From: Candidatus Rifleibacteriota bacterium
Lineage (GTDB): Bacteria > Muiribacteriota > Ozemobacteria > Ozemobacterales > Ozemobacteraceae
Assembly (NCBI GenBank): GCA_905236675.1
Contig: CAJOND010000058.1
Span: 1-36,917 of the forward strand
Direction: 5' to 3'
Length of the DNA: 36,917 bases
Part shown: positions 24,758 through 33,808 of the stretch, piece by piece
How the letters are laid out: each line of letters begins with the position of its first letter
How positions within the stretch are numbered: position 1 is the first letter of the stretch
Notes under the pieces: model-generated
What the model was told of the DNA's origin: nothing
Database searches by the model: none
The model's input: the letters and a program-made list of their open reading frames with translations, nothing else
Translations under genes and position numbers: made by a program

Positions 24758-25318
24758 ATGAATGTCAATGAACTAAATCGGTCGGTTTCAAGCTTCTATA
24801 AACAACAATTAAAAAGAAGCTATAACAACAATGATGTTAACCTACAGGTCAACGACAGCAATTCTCAATATGCAACTATGCAACAAGATGATTTTGCAAG
24901 CACTATTTGGAATTTGACAGATTCTATGCCTCGTGCAAATCAAATTTCTTTTACTGCTAGTGTATTAGCAAATAAAGTGTTAAATCAGGGTATAACCGAA
25001 GAAAATAAAGCTTTTCTTAAAAATATAAGTAAAAGATTTTCAACGGAAGAAATGAACAGTTTAAAATCTGAAATAATGGACAATCCAAAAGTAAAGTCTA
25101 GTAATGCTGAGTTAGTTAAAGAATTTCTTAGTAGTATTGATGAAATTCTTTCTGATAAATCAGATGAAGCTCTTCAAAGTCAATTAAAACAGAAAAATCT
25201 ACATAAATTTAGAAGTGTAGATGAAATATTTTTCCAGACTTCGTTGTTGTTTGACGCTACAAAGAAAGGACTTTTTACTATGGATGATCAAGAAGTAATT
25301 AATTACGATAAAGCTTAA
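24758..25318 (+). CDS. conserved-looking hypothetical protein, 186 aa
   Basis: I do not recognise this protein. It has a strong ribosome binding site (AGGAGG about 8 nt upstream), no signal peptide or membrane segment, and a hydrophilic, mostly helical composition. The first 50 residues are Asn/Gln-rich and probably disordered (SYNNNDVNLQVNDSNSQ). The rest (NQISFTASVLANKVLNQG to the C-terminus) reads as a compact helical domain. It is monocistronic between two terminators. An Asn-rich N-terminus followed by a helical domain could suit a structural or secretion-related accessory protein, but that is speculation. Confidence 0.7.
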   Translation: MNVNELNRSVSSFYKQQLKRSYNNNDVNLQVNDSNSQYATMQQDDFASTIWNLTDSMPRANQISFTASVLANKVLNQGITEENKAFLKNISKRFSTEEMNSLKSEIMDNPKVKSSNAELVKEFLSSIDEILSDKSDEALQSQLKQKNLHKFRSVDEIFFQTSLLFDATKKGLFTMDDQEVINYDKA

Positions 25319-25350
25319 AAAGTATAATGTTTTTATAGACTAAAATAATA

Positions 25351-25384
25351 ATAAAAGCCGCTTTAATTACAAAGCGGCTTTTAT
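25351..25384. terminator. bidirectional terminator between the 186-aa gene and HU
   Basis: ATAAAAGCCGCTTT and AAAGCGGCTTTTAT form a perfect 14-bp stem with a 6-nt loop. A- and T-tracts on both sides make it suitable for both converging genes. Confidence 0.92.
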
Positions 25385-25393
25385 TATTATTAA

Positions 25394-25678
25394 TTATTTC
25401 TTCTTAGAATTAACTAATTCTTTTAATTCCTTACCAGGAACAAATTTAGCTACATTGCAGGCTGGAATCTTGATTGCTTTCTTGGTCTGTGGATTTACAC
25501 CAGTGCGAGCTTTTCTTGTGCTTACTTTGAAAGAACCAAAACCAACTAAGCGAACATCATCTTTATTTTTAAGAGCTGTTTTTATAATATCAATTGTAGC
25601 TTCAAGAGCCTTGGCTGCTTGAGTTTGGGTCATTTCAGCTGTTTTAGCTATTTCTCTAACTAATTCGATTTTTTTCAC
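25394..25678 (-). CDS. hup: HU-family DNA-binding protein
   Basis: This is a nucleoid-associated histone-like protein of 94 aa. The N-terminal helices (LVREIAKTAEMTQTQAAKAL) and the motif VRLVGFGSFKV are typical, as is the DNA-binding arm ending in ARTGVNPQTKKAIKIP. The start is a GTG at 25678, with GGGAG about 9 nt upstream. It is monocistronic, facing the 186-aa gene. Confidence 0.95.
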   Translation of the reverse strand: MKKIELVREIAKTAEMTQTQAAKALEATIDIIKTALKNKDDVRLVGFGSFKVSTRKARTGVNPQTKKAIKIPACNVAKFVPGKELKELVNSKKK

Positions 25679-25795
25679 CTTATTATTCTCCCTTTAAATA
25701 GATAATTTTAGAACTCAACTCTTGCAATCATAATGATTGTTTCATGCTTTGTCAATGGGAAATTAAAATATTTTTGTTAAGAAAGCAATAAAAAC

Positions 25796-27022
25796 TTACC
25801 TTTTTTTATGTTGTAGTTCATGAAGTTTGCTGGTTAATACTCTGTTTTCGGCTCTTAGATCGGAAAGTTTTCTTTGAGCATAGGAAATTTTCAATTTGTT
25901 TCCTGCTGAGTTATCGTTAGTTGAGCATAATGAACCTAATTCTAATTCTGTTTGTCGAATCATACTTTGGACTCTTAGTAATCTATTTCGAATTAGAGAA
26001 TATTCTTTTTCTAATGAAACATGGTCGGTGATACTGCTCGGAGGTTTACTTCTTTCTCCAAAAGAAACAGCATGACCTTCTTTCATCATATTTGATTTTT
26101 CTGGAATACTAAAACCTATTACAGAATCCCGTTCTAGTTGTTGCTGTCTAAGCATTTCTGCGAATTCAGAACGTTGTCGAGCTAATATTTTTATTTTCCC
26201 ATCTTCACTAAAACTATTGGGTTCATTTTCTATGATTTTTTCTATGGGTTTAAACTCCATATCAATATGGCTATCACTTTTTATTTCAGGGAGTCCATTG
26301 CTGTCTGTCGTTATAATTGGAGCAGAAGTGTTCCTTTTTTCAGCTAATTCTTCAGCAAGTGTTTTATTCTTGGTTTTACCTGGAGTAAAGCCAAAAACAC
26401 TTCGTTGTTCCCATTCGCTCTTTAAAGCAGCTTCTATACCTTGAGGTTGAAATTTATCAGGTTTGTCTGCAACTTTAGAAGAATCTGCCAAAAGTGTTTG
26501 CATTCCTGTTTGAAGAACTAGTTGTTTATTTTGTTTGGAATCAGATGCTCTAACGGCCACAATACCTTGAAATACTCTGACTTTTGTTTTCCCATATTTA
26601 TCTACATCAACGTCAAATGAAGTTCCTAAAACACTGCAGCTTCCCAATGGAGTTGTTACCTTAAACACATCGGCACTACGTCTAACATTTAGCCATACAT
26701 ATCCAAATCTAAGGTTTATTCCATATCTTGCTACGGTAACCATGGCATTATTTTTCATTTTTACTGTTGTTCCATCTGGAAAAACAATTTCACCTTTGCC
26801 ACTGCCTTCAACATTTATAATATCACCAGGATGTAATTCTACTGGTTGTGCAGGTTGTAAAGTCAGCCAAGTTGCTCCTTGAGTTCTTGATAAAACAGCT
26901 CTACCACTGTAATGGTTAAAGTAGAACTTGTTATGCTGTGCATAAGAAGCTTGGACTATTGTTAATAGTATAAATAATATAAAACTAAGCTTTAATATTT
27001 CTTGGATTCTTTGTCTTTTCAT
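25796..27022 (-). CDS. secreted FecR-domain protein with C-terminal coiled coil
   Basis: A signal peptide (KLSFILFILLTIVQASYA) precedes a FecR-type domain at about residues 35-170, including LHPGDIINVEGSGKGEIVFPD, FGYVWLNVR and TPLGSCSVLGTSFDVDV. The middle is low-complexity, and the last 60 residues (LLRVQSMIRQTELELG, then AQRKLSDLRAENRVLTSKLHEL) form a coiled coil. FecR domains occur in anti-sigma factors and, without a sigma factor partner as here, in envelope proteins of unclear role. No ECF sigma or TonB gene is nearby. The 408-aa start at 27022 lacks a clear Shine-Dalgarno. Confidence 0.85.
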   Translation of the reverse strand: MKRQRIQEILKLSFILFILLTIVQASYAQHNKFYFNHYSGRAVLSRTQGATWLTLQPAQPVELHPGDIINVEGSGKGEIVFPDGTTVKMKNNAMVTVARYGINLRFGYVWLNVRRSADVFKVTTPLGSCSVLGTSFDVDVDKYGKTKVRVFQGIVAVRASDSKQNKQLVLQTGMQTLLADSSKVADKPDKFQPQGIEAALKSEWEQRSVFGFTPGKTKNKTLAEELAEKRNTSAPIITTDSNGLPEIKSDSHIDMEFKPIEKIIENEPNSFSEDGKIKILARQRSEFAEMLRQQQLERDSVIGFSIPEKSNMMKEGHAVSFGERSKPPSSITDHVSLEKEYSLIRNRLLRVQSMIRQTELELGSLCSTNDNSAGNKLKISYAQRKLSDLRAENRVLTSKLHELQHKKR

Positions 27023-27084
27023 GAAAACATTATATATTAAAGAAAGTAATTAAGCAATCTAGAGAAATAGAAAGCTATTACCTC

Positions 27085-27113
27085 TTGACTTTAATGCTTT
27101 ACAAAACTACAAT
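27085..27113 (+). promoter_or_regulatory. sigma-70-type promoter of leuS
   Basis: TTGACT (27085-27090) and TACAAT (27108-27113) are separated by 17 bp. The leader of about 50 nt contains a small hairpin CTTGC-TTTC-GCAAG (27121-27134) and two purine heptamers AGAGATA-AGAGAAA (27141-27154). I see no T-box. Confidence 0.65.
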
Positions 27114-27171
27114 AACAACGCTTGCTTTCGCAAGAGTTTTAGAGATAAGAGAAAAAACGGAGTAGAAAAGC

Positions 27172-29652
27172 ATGTGTGAAAAATGCGAATACAACTTCAA
27201 GAAACTTGAAGAAAAATGGCAGCCAAAATGGCGTGAAATGAAACTTTACAAAACCAATGAAGATCCAAACAAGAAAAAATTCTATTGTTTAGATTTCTTC
27301 CCATATCCATCAGGAAACGGTCTTTCTGTAGGTCACTTGCGCAACTATGTTCCAACAGATGTAGTTTCTCGTCTGAAAAGAATGCAGGGCTACAACGTTC
27401 TTCACCCAATGGGTTGGGACGCTTTCGGTCTTCCTGCGGAAAACTTTGCGATAAAACAGGGTGTTCACCCTGCAGTTACTACAGAAAAGAATGCTTCAAA
27501 CTATCGCAGACAACTTTCTTTGGTTGAATGCAGCTATGACTGGGAAAGAGAAATCAACTCCACAGACCCGGATTATTATAGATGGACACAATGGTTTTTC
27601 CTACTCCTTTATAAACGTGGGTTAGCTTATAAAGCTGCTGGTGCTCAGTGGTGGTGTCCAAACTGCCGCACAATTCTTGCTAACGAACAGGTTGAACAAG
27701 GCAGATGTTGGCGCTGCGAAGGTCTAGTAGAAAAGAAAGACCTCAATCAGTGGTTCTTCAAGATTACTGACTATGCGGACAGACTTATTGACGATCTCAA
27801 ACTTATCAACTGGCCAGACCGCATCAAGAAAATGCAGGAAAACTGGATTGGTAAGAGTAAAGGTGCAGAAGTTAATTTCAGAGCAAAAAGCCCGACTACT
27901 GGCGAAGAATTTGATCTGCCAATCTTCACTACTCGTGTGGACACAATTTTCGGCGTTACTTTCATGACTTTGGCTCCAGAACATAAACTGGTTGAAAAGC
28001 TCACTCATCCAGATAACAAAGCTTCTGTTGAAGCTTATATAGCAGAATCTCGCAAAAAATCAGAAATAGACAGACTTTCTACCGAAAAAGAAAAGACTGG
28101 CGTTCCTCTGGGTTCTTATGCGATTAACCCATTTAACGGTGAAAAAATCCCGATATACATTGGTGACTATGTTCTCGCTGGTTACGGCACAGGTGCTGTT
28201 ATGGCTGTTCCTGCTCATGACGAAAGAGACTTTGCTTTTGCTAAAAAGCACAACATCAATGTAATTGAAGTTATTACTCCAGAAGGCAAGCCCCAGGGCG
28301 AACTTAAAGAAGCTTATACAGAATACGGCACTCTTATAAATTCAGGTCAATTCGATGGCTTGAGAAGTGAACAGGCTATTGAAAAGATGATTGAATGGCT
28401 TGAAGAAAACAAGAAAGGCTGTGGCAGAATTAACTACAAATTCAGAGACTGGTTGATAAGCCGTCAGAGATATTGGGGAGCTCCAATTCCTATAGTTCAC
28501 TGCGATTGCTGTGGAACTGTTCCTGTTCCAGAAGATCAGTTGCCAGTCCTTCTTCCAAACATCAGTGAATTTAAGCCTGGCACAGACGGTAAATCACCAT
28601 TAGCCGCTATTAACGATTGGGTTAACACAACCTGCCCGAAGTGTGGCAAACCAGCAAAACGTGAAACTGACACAATGGATGGCTTTGCATGTTCTTCCTG
28701 GTATTTCTTACGTTTCGTAAGCCCCAAATATAAAGAATTTGCTTTCGACAAAGAAAAAGTAAAATATTGGGCCCCAGTTGACCTCTATGTTGGTGGTGCT
28801 GAACATGCTGTTATGCACTTACTCTATGCCCGCTTCTGGACAAAAGTAATGTATGACGCAGGTTTGATTCCATTCGTAGAACCCTTCCAACAGTTGCGCA
28901 ATCAGGGTATGATGCTTGCTGCCGGCGGAGTTAAGATGAGCAAGTCTAAGAACAACGTCATCACTCCTGACGAAATGGTTGAAAAATACGGTGCCGACAC
29001 TCTTAGAGCATTCATTCTCTTCTTGGGAACTTTCGAACTCGAAGTTTCCTGGTCTGATGAAGGCATTAAGGGTATGTATCGTTTTGTTAAACGCGTTTAT
29101 GACCTTATCAGTGAATTCCAAGGCGGAGATGAAAAGGCAGAAGGTAAAGAAGCTCAGAATCTCAAGAAGATTCTCAACTACACTATTAAACAGGTTACTA
29201 CAGACATTGAAAACTTCAGTTTCAACACTGCAATAGCTCGTTTAATGGAACTTACCAATGCAATGGTAGATGCAACCAAGAAGACAAATCTTGCTAAAAC
29301 AACTCTCTGGAAAGAAGTTGTTGAAAAAATGCTTTTAATGCTTGCTCCAATAACTCCATTCATAGCTGAAGAACTTTGGGAAATCACAGGTCGTAAGGGT
29401 TCTGTTCACCAGCAGTCTTGGCCAACCTACGATGAAAAAGCTCTTGAAGAAAGTAACATCACATTGCCAGTTCAGGTAAACGGCAAACTTCGTGACCAGA
29501 TTGAACTTCCTGCTAATGTTGATGAAGCAACTGCCCGCAAAGCTGCTGAAGCCAGCGAAAAGGTAAAAAAATACCTCGATGGAATGCAGGTTGTTAAATT
29601 CATCTTCGTTCCAAAGAGAATGATAAGCTTCGTTGTAAAACCGGCTAAGTAA
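27172..29652 (+). CDS. leuS: leucyl-tRNA synthetase
   Basis: This class Ia synthetase charges tRNA-Leu. The HIGH-type motif is SVGH at residues 52-55 (YPSGNGLSVGHLRNY), and KMSKS is at about 588-592 (GGVKMSKSKNN). The CP1 editing domain shows TRVDTIFGVTFM and GTGAVMAVPAHDERD. Zinc-type cysteine pairs occur in WWCPNCRTIL with CWRCEG and again in TCPKCGK. At 826 aa it is the ordinary bacterial length. GGAG lies upstream of the ATG. Codon use is less AT-biased than its neighbours, as expected for a highly expressed gene. Confidence 0.98.
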   Translation: MCEKCEYNFKKLEEKWQPKWREMKLYKTNEDPNKKKFYCLDFFPYPSGNGLSVGHLRNYVPTDVVSRLKRMQGYNVLHPMGWDAFGLPAENFAIKQGVHPAVTTEKNASNYRRQLSLVECSYDWEREINSTDPDYYRWTQWFFLLLYKRGLAYKAAGAQWWCPNCRTILANEQVEQGRCWRCEGLVEKKDLNQWFFKITDYADRLIDDLKLINWPDRIKKMQENWIGKSKGAEVNFRAKSPTTGEEFDLPIFTTRVDTIFGVTFMTLAPEHKLVEKLTHPDNKASVEAYIAESRKKSEIDRLSTEKEKTGVPLGSYAINPFNGEKIPIYIGDYVLAGYGTGAVMAVPAHDERDFAFAKKHNINVIEVITPEGKPQGELKEAYTEYGTLINSGQFDGLRSEQAIEKMIEWLEENKKGCGRINYKFRDWLISRQRYWGAPIPIVHCDCCGTVPVPEDQLPVLLPNISEFKPGTDGKSPLAAINDWVNTTCPKCGKPAKRETDTMDGFACSSWYFLRFVSPKYKEFAFDKEKVKYWAPVDLYVGGAEHAVMHLLYARFWTKVMYDAGLIPFVEPFQQLRNQGMMLAAGGVKMSKSKNNVITPDEMVEKYGADTLRAFILFLGTFELEVSWSDEGIKGMYRFVKRVYDLISEFQGGDEKAEGKEAQNLKKILNYTIKQVTTDIENFSFNTAIARLMELTNAMVDATKKTNLAKTTLWKEVVEKMLLMLAPITPFIAEELWEITGRKGSVHQQSWPTYDEKALEESNITLPVQVNGKLRDQIELPANVDEATARKAAEASEKVKKYLDGMQVVKFIFVPKRMISFVVKPAK

Positions 29653-29657
29653 TATAT

Positions 29658-29697
29658 AAAAGCCGCTTAGATAGTAATTTGTCTGAGCGGCTTTTTT
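29658..29697 (+). terminator. intrinsic terminator after leuS
   Basis: AAAAGCCGCTTAGA (29658-29671) pairs with TCTGAGCGGCTTTT (29682-29695) with one G-U, followed by further T residues. The GC core (AAAAGCCGCTT) is the same as in the terminator at 25351. Confidence 0.9.
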
Positions 29698-29727
29698 CTT
29701 ATAGGTAGGATAATAAAAGAATAATTA

Positions 29728-30618
29728 ATGATAGAAACGACTGAAATAACCAAATCTTTGTTGTTGTCTAATTATAAAGTAAGGAAAGAACACTATCATA
29801 AAGGAAACTTTGGAAAAGTTCTTGTCATTGCTGGATCTGAAAACTATCCTGGCGCAGGAATTATGGCGGCTATTGGAGCACTTCGTTCAGGAGTTGGAAT
29901 TGTTACTTTAGCTCTTCCTGAAGCGTTGAAAGGTCTTTTGCCTTTTAATCTATCTCCAGAAATAATTTTGAGGTATTTTCCGTCTGAAAATGGAGGTTTT
30001 AGTTTTTCTCTATCTCAAGCTGTTGGTTTATGTAGTAATTACGATTCAATTCTTGTTGGCTGCGGTTGGGGAAAAGGCCCATCTCGTCTTGAATGTTTAA
30101 AAAACATATCTCAGGCTTGCGAAACTTCATTAATACTAGATGCAGATGCTTTGAATATTATTTCAGAAAATAATGCTTATGATATTTTGGATGATTGCAA
30201 AGCAAAAACCATAATTACTCCGCACATAGCCGAATTTACCAGATTGTTAAAGCAGTCTTTTTTAGATGTTGAATTGGAAAATAGACTGGTATTGGCAAAA
30301 CAATTTGCTTTAGCACACAAAACAATTGTCGTTCAAAAATCTGCTTCAACAATTGTTACAGATTCAAAAGAAGATTTTGTTTGTAATATACACAACAGTG
30401 GTTTGGCAAAAGGAGGCAGCGGTGATCTTTTAGCTGGTTTGATAGCAGGTTTGGTTGCTTCTAAACAGTGTAAAAATAATATATATGCCGCTAATTTAGG
30501 AGTTTATTTACATTCTCAGGCTGGATTATTGGCAAAGAATATGTATTCCGAACCAGGAATGACTATAGCGGAAGTAGCAGAACAGATTCCTAATGCCTGG
30601 AAAGAATTTTTAAAATAG
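29728..30618 (+). CDS. nnrD: ADP-dependent NAD(P)H-hydrate dehydratase
   Basis: It repairs hydrated NADH and NADPH using ADP. The 296-aa protein is the carbohydrate-kinase-like dehydratase domain: HYHKGNFGKVLVIAGS, GAGIMAAIGALRSGVG, ILVGCGWGKGP, LILDADALN, ITPHIAEFTRL and the active-site LAKGGSGDLLAGLIAG at about residues 225-240. The fused NnrE epimerase domain seen in many bacteria is absent. It follows leuS after the terminator; a Shine-Dalgarno is not obvious close to the ATG. Confidence 0.93.
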   Translation: MIETTEITKSLLLSNYKVRKEHYHKGNFGKVLVIAGSENYPGAGIMAAIGALRSGVGIVTLALPEALKGLLPFNLSPEIILRYFPSENGGFSFSLSQAVGLCSNYDSILVGCGWGKGPSRLECLKNISQACETSLILDADALNIISENNAYDILDDCKAKTIITPHIAEFTRLLKQSFLDVELENRLVLAKQFALAHKTIVVQKSASTIVTDSKEDFVCNIHNSGLAKGGSGDLLAGLIAGLVASKQCKNNIYAANLGVYLHSQAGLLAKNMYSEPGMTIAEVAEQIPNAWKEFLK

Positions 30619-30987
30619 AAAGAACAATAATAAGTTTAAAAATGTAATAATGAAAAGATAGAAAAAAATATTTTACATAAAAAGAATTTGGTCTATAATG
30701 TACATATTAATTGTTGCTTTAACATTGTTAAGACAATAATTGATGATAAAAACTATATCAAAGACATGCTAGTAAAAGTGTTCTTATAGTTTTTGGTATT
30801 TGTTGTAGTTATTGTTATTGTTATGAGAATGTTTGAATAGTATAGATTATTGTTAATTATCTTTTGCTTACAGACTTCGAATAAACAATAAAAACAAATG
30901 AAGAGAATCTTCAAAAACAAACTACAACAAAAACGAAATTCGAAAGAATTTCAATTGCTTGCAATTTTATAGATTAAGGAAAGAAAC
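30619..30987. other. 369-bp leader and promoter region of glmS
   Basis: There is no credible gene. A promoter lies at 30672-30699, so the transcript would have a leader of roughly 280 nt. Near its end are two hairpins: GAAATTC-GAAA-GAATTTC (30935-30952), a perfect stem with a GNRA loop, and AATTG-CTTG-CAATT (30953-30966), just before the Shine-Dalgarno AAGGAAAG. I looked for a cobalamin riboswitch and saw no B12-box-like sequence. Confidence 0.55.
30672..30699 (+). promoter_or_regulatory. sigma-70-type promoter upstream of glmS
   Basis: TTTACA (30672-30677) and consensus TATAAT (30694-30699) are 16 bp apart. Confidence 0.6.
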
Positions 30988-31419
30988 ATGGCTGCACCTA
31001 TAAATATAGTTTTGGGCGTTATTGGTTCTGATTGTCATTCTGTTGGGAACAAGATTCTTGAAGCATTTTTTACTGAAAAAGGCTTTAAAGTTACTAATCT
31101 TGGAGTCATGGTTAGTCAGGAAGAATTTATTGCAGCAGCAATAGAAACAGATGCCAAGGCTATTTTGGTTTCTTCCCTTTATGGACATGGTGAAATAGAC
31201 TGTGTTGGTTTACGCGACAAATGCATTGAAAAAGGCTTAGACAACATTCTTTTATATGTTGGTGGTAACCTTGTTGTTGGTAAAACTCCTTTTGATGTTG
31301 TTGAATCTAAGTTTTTGAAGATGGGCTACGATAGAGTTTTTGGTCCGGAATCTTCCTTGGATGAAGAAGCAGAAATGCTTTTGAAAGATATTGAAGCAAA
31401 GAAGAATAAGGTAAACTGA
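30988..31419 (+). CDS. glmS: glutamate mutase sigma subunit (B12-binding)
   Basis: It is the cobalamin-binding subunit of glutamate mutase (methylaspartate mutase), which interconverts glutamate and 3-methylaspartate in glutamate fermentation. The DxHxxG signature is DCHSVG at residues 15-20, followed by [28 protein letters not shown] and YVGGNLVVG, all typical. Length (143 aa) is usual. AAGGAAAG precedes the ATG. The reactivase gene glmL follows only after 2.7 kb of unrelated and broken genes. Confidence 0.94.
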   Translation: MAAPINIVLGVIGSDCHSVGNKILEAFFTEKGFKVTNLGVMVSQEEFIAAAIETDAKAILVSSLYGHGEIDCVGLRDKCIEKGLDNILLYVGGNLVVGKTPFDVVESKFLKMGYDRVFGPESSLDEEAEMLLKDIEAKKNKVN

Positions 31420-31463
31420 TTAAATAATTATTGTTGTTGCTAGTTTTAGCAGTTGCTACACCA

Positions 31464-31510
31464 ACTTTTTTAAGAGATTAGAGAAGTAGAAATAAGAGGA
31501 TTGTTTTAGT
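31464..31510. repeat. dispersed purine repeat
   Basis: AACTTTTTTA then AGAGATT-AGAGAAG and AGAGGATTGTTTTAG align with 4391-4440 over about 45 bp. It lies in the 218-bp spacer after glmS. That spacer also holds TTGTTGCT/AGCAACAA (about 31543-31567), an 8-bp stem. Confidence 0.45.
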
Positions 31511-31637
31511 TCGAACTGCTATACTAGTTATTGCTGAATCATCTTTGTTGCTAGTAATAGCAGCAACAACCAGTATTAATTATGCTTTTTAGCCGTTCTA
31601 TAAATTGTCCTATAGTATTTTTAAGAGAGAATAAATA

Positions 31638-32698
31638 ATGATTAGAAATAGTATCAGAACTATAGTTTTAATATTATTATGTGTGATTGGCGGTAATATT
31701 TGCTTCGCAAAAGGTTACACATACCTTACATAGCAAAGTGATGAATTCCAGGAGATTTTTATAAAAAGTTTCGATTTAGCTAAAGTAAATAAATATGAAG
31801 AAGCAATAGAATCTTATAAAAAAGCTTATGATATTAATCCAAAACATATGATGGTTATTAGTGAATTGTGCAAATGTTTTTATAAATTAAAAAAATCATC
31901 TGAATTAGAAAAATATGCAAAGAAGGGATTGTTAATTGCACAAGAAAATATTGTAAGCAAATATTTTATAGGTTTATTTTACTCATATTTAGGAGATTCT
32001 TATGCATTAGCAGGGAAATACGATTTAGCAATAAAATATCTTGATTTATCAATAAAAAATAACCCATATAGTAAGGACTCTTATAAAAGTATTTGTTATT
32101 GTTTAGAAAGTATTCATAAATATAGAGATGCAATTGAATATGCCAAAAGAATTGAGTTAATAGATACAAAGTTTTTTCAAGATAATAAAATAAATGAATC
32201 AATAGAAGTATTAGAAAAGCAAGAATTAGAAAGTAATCCTGTTAGCCTTCATTTAGCTTTAGCTTTAAAATATCTTAACGAAAAAAATTTAAAGAACAAA
32301 AAGAGGAATTAGAAAAAGTTCTAAAAATAGATCGTGAAAATGTAGAAGCTTTAATGGGATTAGCAAGCCAAGAATTTGCTAATATTGACATTAATGATAA
32401 AGAAAAAAATCTGGAAATAATAAAGAGATTTGAAAAAATAATTACTTTACTAGATAGAGAAGAAAATGAAAGGTTTTTATTCTTATATCCAACTTTATAT
32501 AAAGCATTGTCTCTATTATACGAGAAAATAGGAAGTACAGAAATAGCAAAAGAATAAAATATTGCTTTTAAAAGCGTTGAATTATTTTATGAAGCAGAAA
32601 AAGCATATTACGATAAAAAAGATACAGAAAAAGCTTATGAATTAATTCCTACAGAAGAAATATCAAGTGCCATTTCAAGATGCAAAAGAGAATTATAA
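31638..32698 (+). pseudogene. broken gene for a secreted TPR-repeat protein
   Basis: Reading through three lesions gives one continuous protein of about 350 residues. It starts with a signal peptide (MIRNSIRTIVLILLCVIGGNICFA). An in-frame TAG at 31731-31733 follows, then TPR-like repeats (YEEAIESYKKAYDINPKHMM and DLAIKYLDLSIKNNPYSKDS). A -1 shift in the A7 run at 32281-32287 moves the reading to the frame of EELEKVLKIDRENVEALMGL. A second in-frame stop, TAA at 32555-32557, precedes the last 46 codons (FYEAEKAYYDKKDTEKAYEL), which end at 32698. The slippage site A-AAA-AAT could permit some -1 frameshifting, but the two stops argue for a decayed gene. It lies between glmS and glmL. Confidence 0.85.
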
Positions 32699-33031
32699 AT
32701 AATAGTTTTAAGCGTAGAATAAAGATTAAGAATATTTTTTGTTAATTTTCTATATTTATGGTAGCAAGAATGGTAAAGATGTGGGGAAGAACAAAGCTCT
32801 AAATATTATCCCTAATGGACTATGCCAAAAATAAACTAAGATTTTAACAAAACCACTATCCCAAAAATACTCATATAAAAGGAAAGGCTACAATTTCGAT
32901 GATAAAACAAATAATCATAAATAAATCATTTGGAGTCATCATAATCTTAACCTATAAGTAATTATACTACAAATTGTACTCTTATTGATTATTTTAAATT
33001 AAATGTTATAATGTTAAGATGCTTCTAGATT
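32699..33031. other. spacer with possible gene remnant
   Basis: These 333 bp are AT-rich. A short open stretch at about 32757-32834 reads SKNGKDVGKNKALNIIPNG and ends in a stop; it looks like a remnant of a coding sequence, but I cannot identify it. The promoter of the next gene is at 32985-33012. Confidence 0.4.
32985..33012 (+). promoter_or_regulatory. sigma-70-type promoter of the 258-aa membrane protein
   Basis: TTGATT (32985-32990) and TATAAT (33007-33012) are 16 bp apart. Transcription would start near 33019, leaving only about 13 nt before the ATG at 33032 and no Shine-Dalgarno. Confidence 0.5.
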
Positions 33032-33808
33032 ATGATTAAGAAAATATCTTTTATTTCAATTATATTAATTGTTGTAAGTATATTAAAATACTTAGATTCG
33101 AATTCCTTTCCTTTAAAAATAGATAATATAGATAAAAACTGGGTTTATGCTATAGATTGGATTTATATAATATTTTTTGTCATTATTCTTTATTTCTTTT
33201 TCACATACAGCAAGTGGGAAGAAAAAACTAGAAAAGATAATTTAAATGGTATTATTGCTTACTGTTGTTTAAATGCTTTTTTGGCATATAGCTTGGCTGG
33301 GGGAGTAAATAATCGTAAAACTCGTGAAATAGATAAATATAGAAATTGTTGGAACAATATCAGAGTTATAAATAATGCTATCGAAAACTATAATATGGAT
33401 AGCAGTGAAATGATGACAACAGCAATAGACTTTAATAAGCTTATCGAAGGAAAATACTTAAAGTCTATTCCGGAAGGAAGCGAGAAAAGCTGTTGTTATA
33501 AGGCATATCATGATTTAACAGAAGACGGTTTTGTTTATTGTGTCAAACATAAATATTCAAACCTTGGAGTTTTTCAAAAAAATCTAGTTTCATTAACAGA
33601 TTTAAATTTAGATAAAGAATTAAAAAATAGACCAGATTTGTTTTCTGATGAAGAGAAAGAATTCTTATTAAAAAGTAATAAAGAGATTGATAAAAGTACT
33701 GATTTAAGGGATACAAATGATGATTTAACTTTAAATAAATTTAGAATTTTAATATTGAGCTTACCATTAATTTTTTTGTTTTTCCCATCAATAGCTTTTA
33801 GAAAATAA
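33032..33808 (+). CDS. membrane protein with pilin-like cysteine module
   Basis: This 258-aa protein has two N-terminal hydrophobic segments (FISIILIVVSIL and WIYIIFFVIILYFFFTY), a third weaker one around residues 75-90, and a C-terminal one (FRILILSLPLIFLFFPSIAF). The loop at about residues 105-175 carries the module NC-x-NNIRVINNAIENYNMD, then KYLKSIPEG and CCYKA. Cysteine spacing and sequence match residues 255-335 of the secreted protein at 18309. Such modules resemble the soluble part of type II secretion or pilin-like proteins, without the usual prepilin N-terminus. Its function is unknown. It lies within the interrupted glm region. Confidence 0.7.
   Translation: MIKKISFISIILIVVSILKYLDSNSFPLKIDNIDKNWVYAIDWIYIIFFVIILYFFFTYSKWEEKTRKDNLNGIIAYCCLNAFLAYSLAGGVNNRKTREIDKYRNCWNNIRVINNAIENYNMDSSEMMTTAIDFNKLIEGKYLKSIPEGSEKSCCYKAYHDLTEDGFVYCVKHKYSNLGVFQKNLVSLTDLNLDKELKNRPDLFSDEEKEFLLKSNKEIDKSTDLRDTNDDLTLNKFRILILSLPLIFLFFPSIAFRK

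Noticed and set aside
27114..27171. T-box leader for leuS
   Set aside because: The leader is only about 50 nt and lacks a T-box motif and antiterminator.
30619..30987. Cobalamin riboswitch upstream of glmS
   Set aside because: I found no B12-box-like or core helix sequence; the region is mostly A/T with only two short hairpins.
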